A DNA stretch of 64,000 nt from Pseudomonas arsenicoxydans (GCF_006438915.1 NZ_RCZE01000001.1:296325-360324), one strand, 5' to 3'. Positions 47,980 through 56,936 are shown, numbered from the stretch's first letter. The notes: generated by a model not told the origin, from the letters alone. Translations and numbers: made by a program.

Positions 47980-48810
47980 ATGCTGCTGCGTTTTACCAAA
48001 ATGCACGGCCTGGGCAATGACTTCATGGTCCTCGACCTGGTCAGCCAGCACGCGCACATCCTGCCCAAGCACGCCAAGCAATGGGGCGATCGGCACACCG
48101 GCATCGGTTTCGATCAGTTGCTGATCGTCGAAGCGCCGAGCAACCCGGACGTGGATTTCCGTTATCGGATCTTCAACTCCGACGGCTCCGAAGTGGAACA
48201 GTGCGGCAACGGTGCACGCTGTTTCGCCCGCTTCGTGCTCGATAAGCGCCTGACCGCAAAACGGCAGATTCGCGTCGAAACCAAAAGCGGCATCATCGAA
48301 CTGGACGTGCGTAGCGACGGCCAGATCAGCGTCAACATGGGTGCACCGCGCATGGTGCCGGCGGATATTCCGTTTGTGGCCCGGGAACAGGCGCTGAGCT
48401 ATCCGGTCGACGTCGATGGCACGCCGGTCGAACTGGCCGCCGTGTCCATGGGCAACCCCCATGCCGTGCTGCGGGTCAGCGACATCAATAACGCACCGGT
48501 GCATGAACTGGGGCCGAAAATCGAACACCACCCGCGCTTCCCGGCGCGGGTCAATGTTGGTTTTCTCCAGGTCATCGACCGGAGCCGTGCACAGTTGCGC
48601 GTCTGGGAACGTGGCGCCGGGGAAACCCAGGCCTGCGGCACCGGTGCCTGCGCAGCCGCAGTGGCCGCGATCAGCCAGGGGTGGATGGATTCGCCGCTAT
48701 TGATCGACCTGCCTGGCGGGCGCTTGTCCATTGAGTGGGCAGGCCCTGGCCAACCGGTCATGATGACCGGCCCGGCAGTGCGCGTATACGAAGGACAAGT
48801 GCGTCTTTGA
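47980..48810 (+). CDS. dapF: Diaminopimelate epimerase
   Basis: 276 residues. Converts LL- to meso-diaminopimelate with two active-site cysteines, found in [16 protein letters not shown] and [14 protein letters not shown]-terminal [18 protein letters not shown] is the family start, supporting the ATG at 47980 over the earlier in-frame codon inside lysA. Supplies both lysine and peptidoglycan. Confidence 0.97.
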   Translation: MLLRFTKMHGLGNDFMVLDLVSQHAHILPKHAKQWGDRHTGIGFDQLLIVEAPSNPDVDFRYRIFNSDGSEVEQCGNGARCFARFVLDKRLTAKRQIRVETKSGIIELDVRSDGQISVNMGAPRMVPADIPFVAREQALSYPVDVDGTPVELAAVSMGNPHAVLRVSDINNAPVHELGPKIEHHPRFPARVNVGFLQVIDRSRAQLRVWERGAGETQACGTGACAAAVAAISQGWMDSPLLIDLPGGRLSIEWAGPGQPVMMTGPAVRVYEGQVRL

Positions 48811-48823
48811 GTGAGCGAAATCC

Positions 48824-49549
48824 ATGACCGACAAGCCCCAGGTTCCCGCCCTGCAGCCCGACGAATCCCCTTCCGAAAGCCTTGAGGCAGCGGCGATTGC
48901 CGCGTACCTGGAGGCTCATCCGGATTTCTTCATCGAGCACGAAGAACTGCTCCCGGCCATGCGCATTCCGCACCGTCGCGGCGACACCATATCGCTGGTC
49001 GAACGGCAGATGACCATCCTGCGCGACCGCAACATCGAACTGCGTCATCGCCTGTCGCACTTGATGGATGTGGCCCGCGACAACGACCGCCTCTTCGACA
49101 AGACCCGCCGCCTGATTCTCGCGCTGATGGACGCCACCAGCCTGGAAGACGTGGTGATCAGCGTCGAAGACAGCTTGCGTCAGGATTTTCAGGTGCCTTT
49201 TGTCAGCCTGATCCTGTTGGGTGACAACCCGATGCCGGTGGGTCGCTGGGTGACTCACGCCGACGCGCAAACGGCCATCGGCGGCTTGCTCTCGGAAGAC
49301 AAAAGCGTCAGCGGCAGCCTGCGCGAACACGAACTGGATTTCCTGTTCGGCGAAGAACAGCGCAAGCAGATCGGTTCCACCGCCGTCGTCGCGATCAGCC
49401 ATCAAGGCATTCACGGTATCCTGGCCATCGCCAGCCGTGATCCGCAGCACTACAAAAGCTCGGTCGGCACCTTGTTCCTGAGCTACATCGCCGAAGTCAT
49501 GGGCCGCGTGCTGCCACGGGTCAACAGCTCCCTGCGCTCGGTCCGCTGA
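48824..49549 (+). CDS. DUF484 family protein
   Basis: 241 residues. N-terminal helix [28 protein letters not shown] with [30 protein letters not shown], then a GAF-like domain ([41 protein letters not shown]). Always found between dapF and xerC in gamma-proteobacteria; role unknown. A ligand-sensing role is inferred from the GAF fold only. Confidence 0.9.
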   Translation: MTDKPQVPALQPDESPSESLEAAAIAAYLEAHPDFFIEHEELLPAMRIPHRRGDTISLVERQMTILRDRNIELRHRLSHLMDVARDNDRLFDKTRRLILALMDATSLEDVVISVEDSLRQDFQVPFVSLILLGDNPMPVGRWVTHADAQTAIGGLLSEDKSVSGSLREHELDFLFGEEQRKQIGSTAVVAISHQGIHGILAIASRDPQHYKSSVGTLFLSYIAEVMGRVLPRVNSSLRSVR

Positions 49550-49551
49550 GC

Positions 49552-50451
49552 ATGGAACGGCAACTGGACGCTTACTGCGAACACCTGCGCAGTGAGCGAC
49601 AGGTGTCGCCGCACACGCTGTACGCCTACCGTCGCGACCTCGATAAGGTGCTGGGCTTCTGCGTCAAACAAAACATCGGCAGCTGGGCCGCGCTGGATAT
49701 CCAGCGCCTGCGCAGCCTGATCGCCCGCCTGCATTCACAGGGTCAATCGTCCCGCAGCCTCGCCAGACTGTTATCAGCGGTTCGTGGGCTCTATCACTAT
49801 CTGAACCGCGAAGGCCTGTGCGACCACGACCCGGCCAATGGCCTGGCTCCGCCCAAGGGTGAGCGCCGCCTGCCGAAAACCCTCGACACCGACCGCGCAC
49901 TGCAACTGCTGGAAGGCGCGGTCGAGGATGACTTCCTGGCGCGGCGGGATCAGGCGATTCTGGAGCTGTTCTATTCCTCGGGATTGCGTCTTTCAGAGCT
50001 GACCGGGCTGAATCTGGATCAGCTGGACCTGGCCGATGGCATGGTTCAAGTGCTGGGCAAGGGCAGCAAAACCCGTTTGCTGCCGGTCGGCAAAAAAGCG
50101 CGAGAAGCGCTGGAGCTGTGGTTGCCGCTGCGGGCCATGACTAATCCGGCGGACGACGCCGTATTTGTCAGCCAGCAAGGTCGGCGCCTCGGGCCTCGGG
50201 CGATTCAGGTGCGGGTCAAGGCTGCCGGCGAGCGTGAGCTGGGGCAAAACCTGCACCCGCACATGTTGCGGCACTCCTTTGCCAGCCACTTGCTCGAGTC
50301 CTCGCAGGACCTGCGCGCAGTGCAGGAACTGCTCGGCCACTCAGACATCAAAACCACCCAGATCTACACCCACCTGGACTTCCAGCACCTGGCCACGGTT
50401 TACGACAGCGCCCATCCCCGGGCCAAACGCATTAAGGGCGATGACTCATGA
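49552..50451 (+). CDS. xerC: Tyrosine recombinase XerC
   Basis: 299 residues. Resolves chromosome dimers at dif together with XerD. N-terminal SAM-like core-binding domain ([26 protein letters not shown]) and catalytic domain with the conserved residues: Arg in [13 protein letters not shown], HxxR in [15 protein letters not shown], His in [10 protein letters not shown] and the nucleophile Tyr in QIYTHLDF. The start is two bases after the DUF484 stop; its own stop overlaps the next gene as ATGA. Confidence 0.96.
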   Translation: MERQLDAYCEHLRSERQVSPHTLYAYRRDLDKVLGFCVKQNIGSWAALDIQRLRSLIARLHSQGQSSRSLARLLSAVRGLYHYLNREGLCDHDPANGLAPPKGERRLPKTLDTDRALQLLEGAVEDDFLARRDQAILELFYSSGLRLSELTGLNLDQLDLADGMVQVLGKGSKTRLLPVGKKAREALELWLPLRAMTNPADDAVFVSQQGRRLGPRAIQVRVKAAGERELGQNLHPHMLRHSFASHLLESSQDLRAVQELLGHSDIKTTQIYTHLDFQHLATVYDSAHPRAKRIKGDDS

Positions 50452-51158
50452 CCATCCAATTGATCACCTTCGATCTCGACGACACCCTGTGGGACACCGC
50501 CCCGGTGATCCTCAGCGCCGAGGCCGTACTGCGTGAATGGCTGACCGAGCATGCGCCGAACCTTGGGGCGGTGCCGGTGGAGCATTTGTGGGCGATTCGG
50601 GAAAAAATCCTCGGCAGCGAACCGGGGCTCAAGCACCGCATCAGCGCATTGCGTCGCCGCGTGTTGTTCCATGCACTGGAAGAGGCCGGTTACGACCATG
50701 ACCTGGCCAACAATCTCGCCGACAAAAGCTTTGAAGTGTTTTTGCATGCGCGGCATCAGATCGAAGTGTTCCCCGAAGTCGAGCCGACCCTGGAAACACT
50801 GGCCAAGCATTACGCCCTCGGCGTGGTCACCAATGGCAACGCCGATGTGCGTCGGTTAGGGCTGGCGGATTACTTCAAGTTTGCCTTGTGCGCCGAAGAC
50901 ATCGGCATCGCCAAACCGGATGCGCGCTTGTTTCATGAGGCGTTGCAACGTGGTGGAGCAACGGCTGAGACGGCGGTGCACATTGGCGATCATCCCGGGG
51001 ATGACATTGCCGGGGCACAGCAAGCTGGCCTGCGCGCGATCTGGTTTAACCCGCAAGGTAAAGCGTGGGAAGCAGAGAAAGCGCCGGATGCCGAGATTCG
51101 CAGTTTGACCGAATTGCCGGCGTTGCTGGCCCTGTGGAATTCCCGACACCCCTCCTGA
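50448..51158 (+). CDS. HAD-family hydrolase (YigB-like)
   Basis: 236 residues. Haloacid dehalogenase superfamily: motif [11 protein letters not shown] (D-x-D nucleophile pair), motif [11 protein letters not shown], motif III Lys in [10 protein letters not shown] and motif [19 protein letters not shown]. The position after xerC and the sequence match E. coli YigB, a flavin mononucleotide/sugar-phosphate phosphatase. Start ATG at 50448, coupled to xerC. Confidence 0.92.
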   Translation: MTIQLITFDLDDTLWDTAPVILSAEAVLREWLTEHAPNLGAVPVEHLWAIREKILGSEPGLKHRISALRRRVLFHALEEAGYDHDLANNLADKSFEVFLHARHQIEVFPEVEPTLETLAKHYALGVVTNGNADVRRLGLADYFKFALCAEDIGIAKPDARLFHEALQRGGATAETAVHIGDHPGDDIAGAQQAGLRAIWFNPQGKAWEAEKAPDAEIRSLTELPALLALWNSRHPS

Positions 51159-51173
51159 GATCACCCGGATCTA

Positions 51174-51267
51174 ATGTGGGAGCGGGCGTGCTCGCGAAAG
51201 CGGTGTATCAGTCGCCATCAATACTGACTGACACGACGCCTTCGCGAGCAAGCCCGCTCCCACAGGG
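51174..51267. repeat. REPIN (GTGGGAGC type)
   Basis: TGTGGGAGCGGGCGTGCTCGCGAAAGC from 51175 and complement GCCTTCGCGAGCAAGCCCGCTCCCACA ending at 51265. One base differs from the standard arm (GGGCGTGC). Confidence 0.85.
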
Positions 51268-51302
51268 TTTTTCGCTGCATTTGAGGCTTTTGTACCACCC
51301 AT

Positions 51303-51334
51303 GAAAAAGCCCGCAGCGACGGCGGGCTTTTTCA
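51303..51334. terminator. Intrinsic terminator downstream of sutA
   Basis: GAAAAAGCCCGC, AGCGACG loop, GCGGGCTTTTTC (51303-51333), 20 bases past the sutA stop; flanked so that it can act in both directions. Confidence 0.9.
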
Positions 51335-51352
51335 GCAAGCAAGGGCAGACGC

Positions 51353-51676
51353 TTAGATAGGCCGGCTGCCGTACTTGTTATCAGGCTTCTTGGGAGGATC
51401 GGCGACCACGTTGGCCTCCACTTCCTGCACCTTGCCGCCCTTGGCCAAAAACTCTTCCATGGCCCGCGCGAGAGCATCGCGTTCCTTGTTCTTGGCTTCG
51501 ACACTCGGCAGCTCATCGACCGATACCGCTGCCTTGGCTTTGCCTTTGGCGGTCGGAACGGGCGCTTCACCACCGTCGTCTTCAGCGACGTCTTCGGCCG
51601 CTGCTTCCAGACCTTCTTCGGTTTCTTCGTCGTCGCCTACTTCGAGGTCGTCGTTTTCCAGATCATCGTCGCTCAT
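51353..51676 (-). CDS. sutA: SutA, RNA polymerase-associated regulator
   Basis: 107 residues. A disordered acidic N-terminus (DDDLENDDLEVGDDEETEEG), Ala/Lys-rich linker, one amphipathic helix in the middle (VEAKNKERDALARAMEEFLAKGG) and a Pro/Lys C-terminus (VVADPPKKPDNKYGSRP). This layout is that of SutA of P. aeruginosa, which binds the beta subunit of RNA polymerase and raises transcription of growth-related genes during slow growth. The place before the yjbQ-type and amtB genes is the same. Start ATG at 51676. Confidence 0.88.
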   Translation of the reverse strand: MSDDDLENDDLEVGDDEETEEGLEAAAEDVAEDDGGEAPVPTAKGKAKAAVSVDELPSVEAKNKERDALARAMEEFLAKGGKVQEVEANVVADPPKKPDNKYGSRPI

Positions 51677-51779
51677 GTTCTACCTCATGACTCTTGCGAA
51701 AAGCAGATTAGTTATAGCCCAGCTTTACCGTCTGTCGACAGTTGCCGGAAAAATTCAATAACCGTTGGTGACCAGCGGT

Positions 51780-52205
51780 TCATGCCTCTTCACCGTGCAC
51801 GGTGGCGAGGACTTTACGGGCACCGCCAAAATCACGGTGCTCGCCCAGATAAACACCTTGCCAGGTCCCCAGCGCCAGTCGGCCTGCCGAGATCGGCAAA
51901 CTGAGCTGACAGCCAAGTACGCTGGCCTTGAAGTGCGCCGGGAGGTCGTCCAGGCCTTCGTCGTTATGCTCATAGCCGTCTGCTCCTTGTGGGATCAGAC
52001 GATTGAAAAATCGTTCGAAGTCGCGACGTACCGCCGGATCGGCGTTCTCGTTGATGGTCAACGACGCCGAGGTATGCTGTAGCCACAAGTGCAACAGACC
52101 GACCCGACACGCCTTGAGTTCAGGCAAGCCGGCGAGTAACTCGTCCGTTACCAGATGAAAGCCCCGAGGCCGCGCCCGCAGGGTAATCAGAGTCTGTTGC
52201 CACAT
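51780..52205 (-). CDS. YjbQ/UPF0047 family protein (secondary thiamine-phosphate synthase-like)
   Basis: 141 residues. Family marks: WQQTLITLRARPRGFHLVTDEL, LLHLWLQHTSASLTINENADPAVRRDFERFF (metal-binding His and acidic cluster) and HRDFGGARKVLATVHGE. YjbQ of E. coli has weak thiamine-phosphate synthase activity; natural role unclear. ATG at 52205 fits homologues; the frame is open further but lacks a ribosome site. Confidence 0.9.
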   Translation of the reverse strand: MWQQTLITLRARPRGFHLVTDELLAGLPELKACRVGLLHLWLQHTSASLTINENADPAVRRDFERFFNRLIPQGADGYEHNDEGLDDLPAHFKASVLGCQLSLPISAGRLALGTWQGVYLGEHRDFGGARKVLATVHGEEA

Positions 52206-52375
52206 ACAGTTCTCCGCACGTTCGGGGCGCATTCTAGCGCGCTCTGGGAAAAAACAAAGGCCCTAATATTCGTTCAATCATGTAAGCCATTGGCCGCAGA
52301 AAAGCGCCCGTCGTAAACGCCCCTGAACGTGTACGAAAAAACCTTTCAGCAGGTCCTTCACTGACAAACGCCAGA

Positions 52376-52413
52376 CAAAAAAATGCCCGGCAAGCCGGGC
52401 AAGTTTTTTAGGC
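52376..52413 (-). terminator. Intrinsic terminator of glnK-amtB
   Basis: TGCCCGGC-AA-GCCGGGCA stem with flanking A and T runs (about 52384-52401 for the stem), starting 6 bases past the amtB stop on the minus strand. Confidence 0.9.
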
Positions 52414-52418
52414 GCGTC

Positions 52419-53756
52419 TTACAAGTTGTAGCCGCGTTCGTTATGGAGTGCCAGGTCGATGCCGACAGCCTCTTCTTCTTCCGTGATACGCAGGCCCATG
52501 ACAGCGTCCAGGACCTTGAGAATGATGAAGGTGACGATCGCGGTGTAGATCACCGTGAAGCCCACGCCTTTGCACTGAATCCAGACTTGTGCGGCGATGT
52601 CGGTGACGGTACCGAAGCCACCCAGGGACGGAGCAGCGAACACACCGGTCAGGATCGCGCCGAGGATACCGCCGATACCGTGCACACCGAAGGCGTCCAG
52701 GGAGTCGTCATAACCGAGTTTGCGTTTCAGGGTGGTGGCGCAGAAGAAGCACACCACGCCCGCTGCCAGGCCGATCACCAGAGCGCCCATCGGGCCCACG
52801 GTGCCAGCGGCCGGAGTGATAGCTACCAGACCGGCGACCACACCCGAAGCAATACCCAGTGCACTTGGTTTGCCGTGAGTCATCCACTCGGCGAACATCC
52901 AGCCCAGTGCAGCCGCGGCGGTTGCGATCTGGGTTACCAGCATCGCCATGCCGGCGGTGCCGTTGGCGGCAGCTGCGGAACCGGCGTTGAAACCGAACCA
53001 GCCGACCCACAACATCGCGGCGCCCATCAAGGTGTAACCGAGGTTGTGCGGGGCCATCGGGGTGGTCGGGAAGCCTTTGCGCTTGCCCAGAACCAGGCAG
53101 GCAATCAGACCGGCCACACCGGCGTTGATGTGCACCACGGTGCCGCCGGCGAAGTCGAGCACGCCCCAGTCCCACAACAGGCCGCCGTTACCGGACCAGA
53201 CCATGTGCGCAATCGGTGCGTAAACCAGGGTGAACCACACGCCCATGAAGATCAGCATGGCGGAGAACTTCATCCGCTCGGCGAAGGCACCGACGATCAA
53301 CGCAGGGGTGATGATGGCGAAGGTCATCTGGAAGGTGACGAACACCGCCTCAGGGAACAACGCCGCAGGACCCGTCAGGCTGGCTGGCGTGATGCCGGCG
53401 AGGAAGGCCTTGTTCAGGCTCCCGAAGAACGAGTTGAAATTGATGACGCCCTGTTCCATGCCGGTGGTGTCGAACGCGATGCTGTAGCCATAAATGACCC
53501 ACAGGACGCTGATCAGACCGGTAATGGCGAAGCACTGCATCATCACGGAAAGAATGTTTTTTGACCGAACCATGCCGCCGTAGAACAGCGCGAGGCCGGG
53601 AATGGTCATGAACAGCACGAGGGCTGTCGAGGTCATCATCCAGGCGGTGTCGCCGGAATTAAGGACTGGGGCCGCCACTTCGTCTGCCGCCAAGGCCAGG
53701 CCGGGCATTACGAGGGACAACAGGGCTCCTAGCCCTGCGAATTTACGCAGAGTCAT
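52419..53756 (-). CDS. amtB: Ammonium transporter AmtB
   Basis: 445 residues. Signal peptide (to about residue 23, ALA/ADEVAAP) and eleven membrane helices. Conserved parts: MTSTALVLFMTIPGLALFYGGMVRSKN, the pore with the twin histidines in HMVWSGNGGLLWDWGVLDFAGGTVVHINAG (first His near HMVW or HINAG, second in DAFGVHGIGGILGAI) and the C-terminal GlnK-contact tail LRITEEEEAVGIDLALHNERGYNL-like sequence. Imports ammonium under nitrogen limitation, shut by GlnK. 36 bases downstream of glnK in one operon. Confidence 0.97.
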   Translation of the reverse strand: MTLRKFAGLGALLSLVMPGLALAADEVAAPVLNSGDTAWMMTSTALVLFMTIPGLALFYGGMVRSKNILSVMMQCFAITGLISVLWVIYGYSIAFDTTGMEQGVINFNSFFGSLNKAFLAGITPASLTGPAALFPEAVFVTFQMTFAIITPALIVGAFAERMKFSAMLIFMGVWFTLVYAPIAHMVWSGNGGLLWDWGVLDFAGGTVVHINAGVAGLIACLVLGKRKGFPTTPMAPHNLGYTLMGAAMLWVGWFGFNAGSAAAANGTAGMAMLVTQIATAAAALGWMFAEWMTHGKPSALGIASGVVAGLVAITPAAGTVGPMGALVIGLAAGVVCFFCATTLKRKLGYDDSLDAFGVHGIGGILGAILTGVFAAPSLGGFGTVTDIAAQVWIQCKGVGFTVIYTAIVTFIILKVLDAVMGLRITEEEEAVGIDLALHNERGYNL

Positions 53757-53792
53757 ATTGTTTTCTCCTGGGGCGTTGGGTTTGTGGCGGCT

Positions 53793-54339
<547 letters not shown>

Positions 54340-54355
54340 AGCAGAAAGCTTGCCA
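54340..54355 (-). promoter_or_regulatory. Sigma-54 promoter for glnK-amtB
   Basis: On the minus strand TGGCAAGCTTTCTGCT: -24 GG and -12 GC with the required 10-base spacing, and match TGGCA-G-N4-TGCT to the sigma-54 consensus TGGCACG-N4-TTGCW with two differences. Confidence 0.75.
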
Positions 54356-54430
54356 TCTCGCCAAAACCCACTGAATTCAATCCCTTGGCCCATACCACGA
54401 GCCGGCGCCCTCGATTACCCGGCAACTAAC

Positions 54431-54445
54431 GCACAACAACAGTGC
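54431..54445. promoter_or_regulatory. NtrC-binding site (enhancer) for glnK-amtB
   Basis: GCACAACAACAGTGC, that is GCAC-N7-GTGC, the NtrC half-site arrangement. It lies about 80 bases upstream of the sigma-54 promoter, near -108 from the expected start point, where enhancers act. Only one good copy was seen. Confidence 0.6.
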
Positions 54446-54551
54446 GCTGCCGTCCGTCCGCATGCGCGAAAAGCGTGCGCCGACCACCCGCCGGAATTGA
54501 CTATAGACACTGCGTGATACACTGCCCGCCATTGTTTCCAGGACCTTTCCC

Positions 54552-54812
54552 ATGCTCGCGCCCAAAGACTTCCTCGACGCCCTGACGGGCACCGCCTCCC
54601 GCCTCTTCAGCGGCGAAACCCCGTTGCCGAAAAGCGAAATCGAAAGCCAGTTCAAGGCGTTGCTGCAGAGCGGCTTCAGCAAGCTCGATCTGGTCAGCCG
54701 GGAAGAATTCGATAGCCAGATGATCGTGCTCGCACGCACCCGGGCACGGTTGGAGAGTCTCGAGGCGAAGGTGGCGGAGCTGGAAGCGAAGCTGAATCCA
54801 CCGGCTGAGTAA
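54552..54812 (+). CDS. ubiK: UbiK, ubiquinone biosynthesis accessory factor
   Basis: 86 residues. N-terminal MLAPKDFLDALTGTASRLF, middle SEIESQFKALLQSGFSKLDLVSREEFDSQ, and a C-terminal coiled coil VLARTRARLESLEAKVAELEAKL, the complete family pattern (formerly BMFP/YqiC). UbiK binds UbiJ and supports assembly of the soluble ubiquinone-synthesis complex. Divergent from glnK with 420 bases between. Confidence 0.92.
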   Translation: MLAPKDFLDALTGTASRLFSGETPLPKSEIESQFKALLQSGFSKLDLVSREEFDSQMIVLARTRARLESLEAKVAELEAKLNPPAE

Positions 54813-54842
54813 CACTGCCGATCCCACGGTGAAACCCGATCC

Positions 54843-54869
54843 ACTGTGGGAGCGAGCTTGTTCGCGATA
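54843..54869. repeat. Solo REP (GTGGGAGC type)
   Basis: ACTGTGGGAGCGAGCTTGTTCGCGA, a single REP without an inverted partner, after ubiK. Confidence 0.7.
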
Positions 54870-54894
54870 AGGTCGGAACGACCTTCAGATTTAC

Positions 54895-54963
54895 CTGTAG
54901 GAGTTGCCGCAGGCTGTGATCATTTGATCTTTCAGCCGCAACAATCCCGGCAACGTCCTACAA
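54895..54963. repeat. Inverted REP pair (TGTAGGAG type)
   Basis: CTGTAGGAGTTGCCGCAGGCTG from 54895 with the rough complement CAGCCGCAACAATCCCGGCAACGTCCTACA ending at 54962. A third REP type in this window, first border of the accessory segment. Confidence 0.7.
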
Positions 54964-54990
54964 GAAAACCACCGCCGTCTGATTGCGCCG
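54955..54990 (+). repeat. Cassette-border repeat, copy A (diverged)
   Basis: GTCCTACAAG...GTCTGATTGCG: shares its ends with copies B (55884) and C (56937) and shares GGCAACGTCCTACAA exactly with copy C. It overlaps the right arm of the TGTAGGAG repeat. Confidence 0.5.
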
Positions 54991-55108
54991 CAATGCCTCC
55001 GGTTTCTATGCTCATCCCAGCTGAATAATCAGCTCTGGGTTTGGCGACCCGGAAGACCCCGACGCAACGACCACATTCGACCGAGGAATTTATTCCCATC
55101 TCGAATTA

Positions 55109-55186
55109 TGGCGGCTATGCGTGGGAGACCTTCGGGTCTGCCGGTTCTCGGGCGTCACCGGTTCGCCAACCCGCGCATGGCTGCCA
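55109..55186 (+). ncRNA. C4-type antisense RNA
   Basis: Folds as a three-way junction typical of phage C4 RNA. Outer helix 55109-55125 (TGGCGGCTATGCGTGGG) pairs with 55170-55186 (CCCGCGCATGGCTGCCA) over 17 pairs, including G-U pairs. Hairpin 1 is GACC-TTCG-GGTC (55127-55138). Hairpin 2 is CCGGT/ACCGG (55141-55145/55157-55161) with an 11-base loop. Unpaired GTTCTCGGG (55144-55152) is complementary to the leader of the next gene. C4 RNAs of phages P1 and P7 repress the antirepressor gene ant, and the gene downstream here is Bro-N, as expected. The open reading frame crossing it is not counted as coding. Confidence 0.85.
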
Positions 55187-55196
55187 CCCTTTTCGT

Positions 55197-55240
55197 TTGG
55201 CGACGATCAGAAGCAGTTTTCTTCACTCGACCCCGAGAAC
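55197..55240 (+). promoter_or_regulatory. Predicted C4 target sites in the Bro-N gene leader
   Basis: TTGGCGA (55197-55203) complements TCGCCAA of the C4 RNA (55163-55169), and CCCGAGAAC (55232-55240), seven bases before the ATG, complements GTTCTCGGG of hairpin 2; with one bulged C the pairing extends to 12. The second site covers the GAGAAC ribosome-site region. Confidence 0.65.
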
Positions 55241-55246
55241 TACACC

Positions 55247-55768
55247 ATGAATGAAAACTATCTAAGCCCTCACGTCTTCACCCGCCACAAACTCAACCTC
55301 CACGCCCTCCTCCTGGAAAACCAAGCCTGGTTCAGCGCCCGCGACCTCGGCCGACTGCTCCGCCTTTTCCTCGACGAACGCGCCGTCCGAAAACTCGACC
55401 CCGATCAACATCAGTCCGCACAAGTCCTCATCCACGGCGTCATCGAAGACACCCTGCTGATCAGCGAATCCGGCGTCTACGCCCTATTGGTCTACCACTA
55501 CTGCCCCGAATACCGAGCCCTGCGTGAATGGCTGACCCACGACGTCGTCCCCACCCTGAGGGACGCACAGCATTCACCCACAAACGAACGCCCGATCCTG
55601 AGTCTGCTGAACTGGCCTGAGATGTCATTGAGTTTGCTGCACTGGAATAACCAGCCATGGATTCGGTTGCAGGATGTTCCGCATATGCTTCCAGAGGGTG
55701 AACGGCCACAGCGCGCGGCGAATGCACCGTGGTGGAAGCGAGCCTCCCGAATACTGCAATCGTTTTAA
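55247..55768 (+). CDS. Bro-N domain (phage antirepressor-like) protein
   Basis: 173 residues. Residues about 10-110 match a Bro-N/antirepressor N-terminal domain: LLENQAWFSARDLGRLLRL, then LISESGVYALLVYHYCPEYRALREWLTHDVVPTLR, with the typical ESGVY-L and EF/FR-x-W-V-x-x-x-VLP pattern. The C-terminal ~50 residues (LSLLHWNNQPWIRLQDVPHML) repeat a shortened version of the same idea. No second (ORF6N, KilA-C) domain is present, so it is a minimal member. ATG at 55247 follows the C4 RNA and its target sites. Likely a relic or domesticated part of phage immunity control. Confidence 0.82.
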   Translation: MNENYLSPHVFTRHKLNLHALLLENQAWFSARDLGRLLRLFLDERAVRKLDPDQHQSAQVLIHGVIEDTLLISESGVYALLVYHYCPEYRALREWLTHDVVPTLRDAQHSPTNERPILSLLNWPEMSLSLLHWNNQPWIRLQDVPHMLPEGERPQRAANAPWWKRASRILQSF

Positions 55769-55883
55769 CACTCAAATGCACCTTCTATTGACTACGTTTG
55801 CCGCACGCCAAACGTAGTCGTTTCCATAACCAAACCCAATTCCACACGCTGTGCTTCTGACGTCCTTCATACATCTAAGTACG

Positions 55884-55919
55884 GTCCTACAGTAGCCAGC
55901 TCCTGCGCCTGATTACGTG
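55884..55919 (+). repeat. Cassette-border repeat, copy B
   Basis: GTCCTACA, variable middle, TCCTGCG, CTGATTACGTG. Matches copy C at 29 of 36 positions. Lies between the Bro-N gene and the GNAT gene. Confidence 0.6.
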
Positions 55920-55971
55920 ACCACGCCCGAGTCCGTTACCTTCTTCGCCTCGATTTCAACAGTACAAAGTG

Positions 55972-56508
55972 ATGAGAAGAAAAGGAAAAGGCACGGAACT
56001 CCGCAATCAGATATTCAAGTCTGATGCTCGAAATCTTACTAGTGAAGCCATGTCCTATGATCCTGACATTCGTGCCGCAGGAATCAACGTCTCAGCACTC
56101 AGACTCGATCCGATCACCATGGCTGCCATCAACTCCTGTCATCTGTGGGAAGAAGTGATCCCATACCCGTGGGAATGCATCCCGGAATGGAAGCGAAAGG
56201 ATGCGAGGGGACTGGATCTGGCCATCTGGTATGAAGAAGAGCTCTGTGGCTTGTGCTATGCGACTCCGCGTGAAAGCACTATCTGCATAAAAATTGTGCT
56301 TTTACAGGGACACACAAGAAACACCCACCCTTTGCGGGGCTGGATCGCTCCAATTGCATTGAGGGCTACGGAATTTTATGCGCGGATGCTGGGCTGCGAT
56401 GAGATTGAGGTACAAGAACCTGACCCGGGCGCCATCTCCTACTATCAAAAACTTGGATTTATTTTTGACAAAACCAACCGCCTTGTCTTTTCACTAGACG
56501 ACCAATAA
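55972..56508 (+). CDS. GNAT-type N-acetyltransferase
   Basis: 178 residues from the ATG at 55972 (a GTG directly before it is less likely). Acetyltransferase fold: LDLAIWYEEELCGLCYATPRES (beta 2-3), CIKIVLLQGHTRNTHPLRGWIAPIALRATEFYARMLGCDEIEVQEPDPGAISYYQKLGFIF, where the last part is the standard GNAT ending (YYxKxGF). The acetyl-CoA loop differs from the usual Q/RxxGxG. Codon use and base composition are visibly more AT-rich than the neighbours, pointing to horizontal origin. Substrate unknown. No ribosome site of note. Confidence 0.7.
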   Translation: MRRKGKGTELRNQIFKSDARNLTSEAMSYDPDIRAAGINVSALRLDPITMAAINSCHLWEEVIPYPWECIPEWKRKDARGLDLAIWYEEELCGLCYATPRESTICIKIVLLQGHTRNTHPLRGWIAPIALRATEFYARMLGCDEIEVQEPDPGAISYYQKLGFIFDKTNRLVFSLDDQ

Positions 56509-56542
56509 GATCAATTCACTCATCCAGGCACGCGAGGTGTCT

Positions 56543-56713
56543 ATGAAACGCAAAAAGCAAAAAGCGAAGCCGTTAATGATCGCTGAGTACCATGCCGAGG
56601 CGCTCCGTTTAGCGGGAAACGTTTCTACCAGCCAACATCGCTTTTTTAAAGTGGCGGCAACATATGGCAAAGAACTTGAACCTGATGGCTTGCTTGCAGG
56701 TACACGAGTCTGA
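56543..56713 (+). CDS. Small basic hypothetical protein
   Basis: 56 residues, starting MKRKKQKAKPLMIAEYHAEA and containing QHRFFKVAATYGKELEPDG. It follows the GNAT gene by 34 bases on the same strand with GAGGTGTCT before the ATG. The basic tail plus one helix could bind DNA or RNA. No family recognised. Its place with a GNAT invites comparison with two-gene toxin systems, but no antitoxin fold is visible. Confidence 0.5.
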   Translation: MKRKKQKAKPLMIAEYHAEALRLAGNVSTSQHRFFKVAATYGKELEPDGLLAGTRV

Positions 56714-56856
56714 CTAGACTCCCCGTCGTTGCTGTTAGCGGCCACCATCAACAGATCATTATTGACGCTTGCCCGAATGATCAAATTTGAATAGGCTTCC
56801 CGTTGTGGGTGTATCTGTTGAGGATGCACAGGCTTCGGCCTCACCGAAGCCTGCAA

Positions 56857-56890
56857 ACAAAAAACCGCCTACTCAAGGCGGTTTTTTTTC
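56857..56890. terminator. Intrinsic terminator of the GNAT cassette
   Basis: AAAACCGCCT, loop ACTCA, AGGCGGTTTTTTTT, ending in eight T residues. It follows the 10-bp hairpin above and should end the GNAT transcript. Confidence 0.88.
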
Positions 56891-56936
56891 GCCTTCAATT
56901 TAGCTTTCGCCGATGTCCTTCATTGTTCCAGGCAAC

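Noticed and set aside
46227..48104. 625-codon open frame on the minus strand opposite lysA
   Set aside because: A shadow of high-GC codon bias in lysA; no recognisable domain, and lysA is certain.
55121..55246. Open frame in phase with the Bro-N gene extending it upstream by 42 codons
   Set aside because: It is the C4 RNA region read as protein; the ATG at 55247 gives the normal domain start and lies right after the predicted target site.
56494..56856. 120-codon minus-strand frame over the small ORF and following region
   Set aside because: Crosses the hairpin near the terminator at its start and overlaps the end of the GNAT gene; composition is not protein-like.
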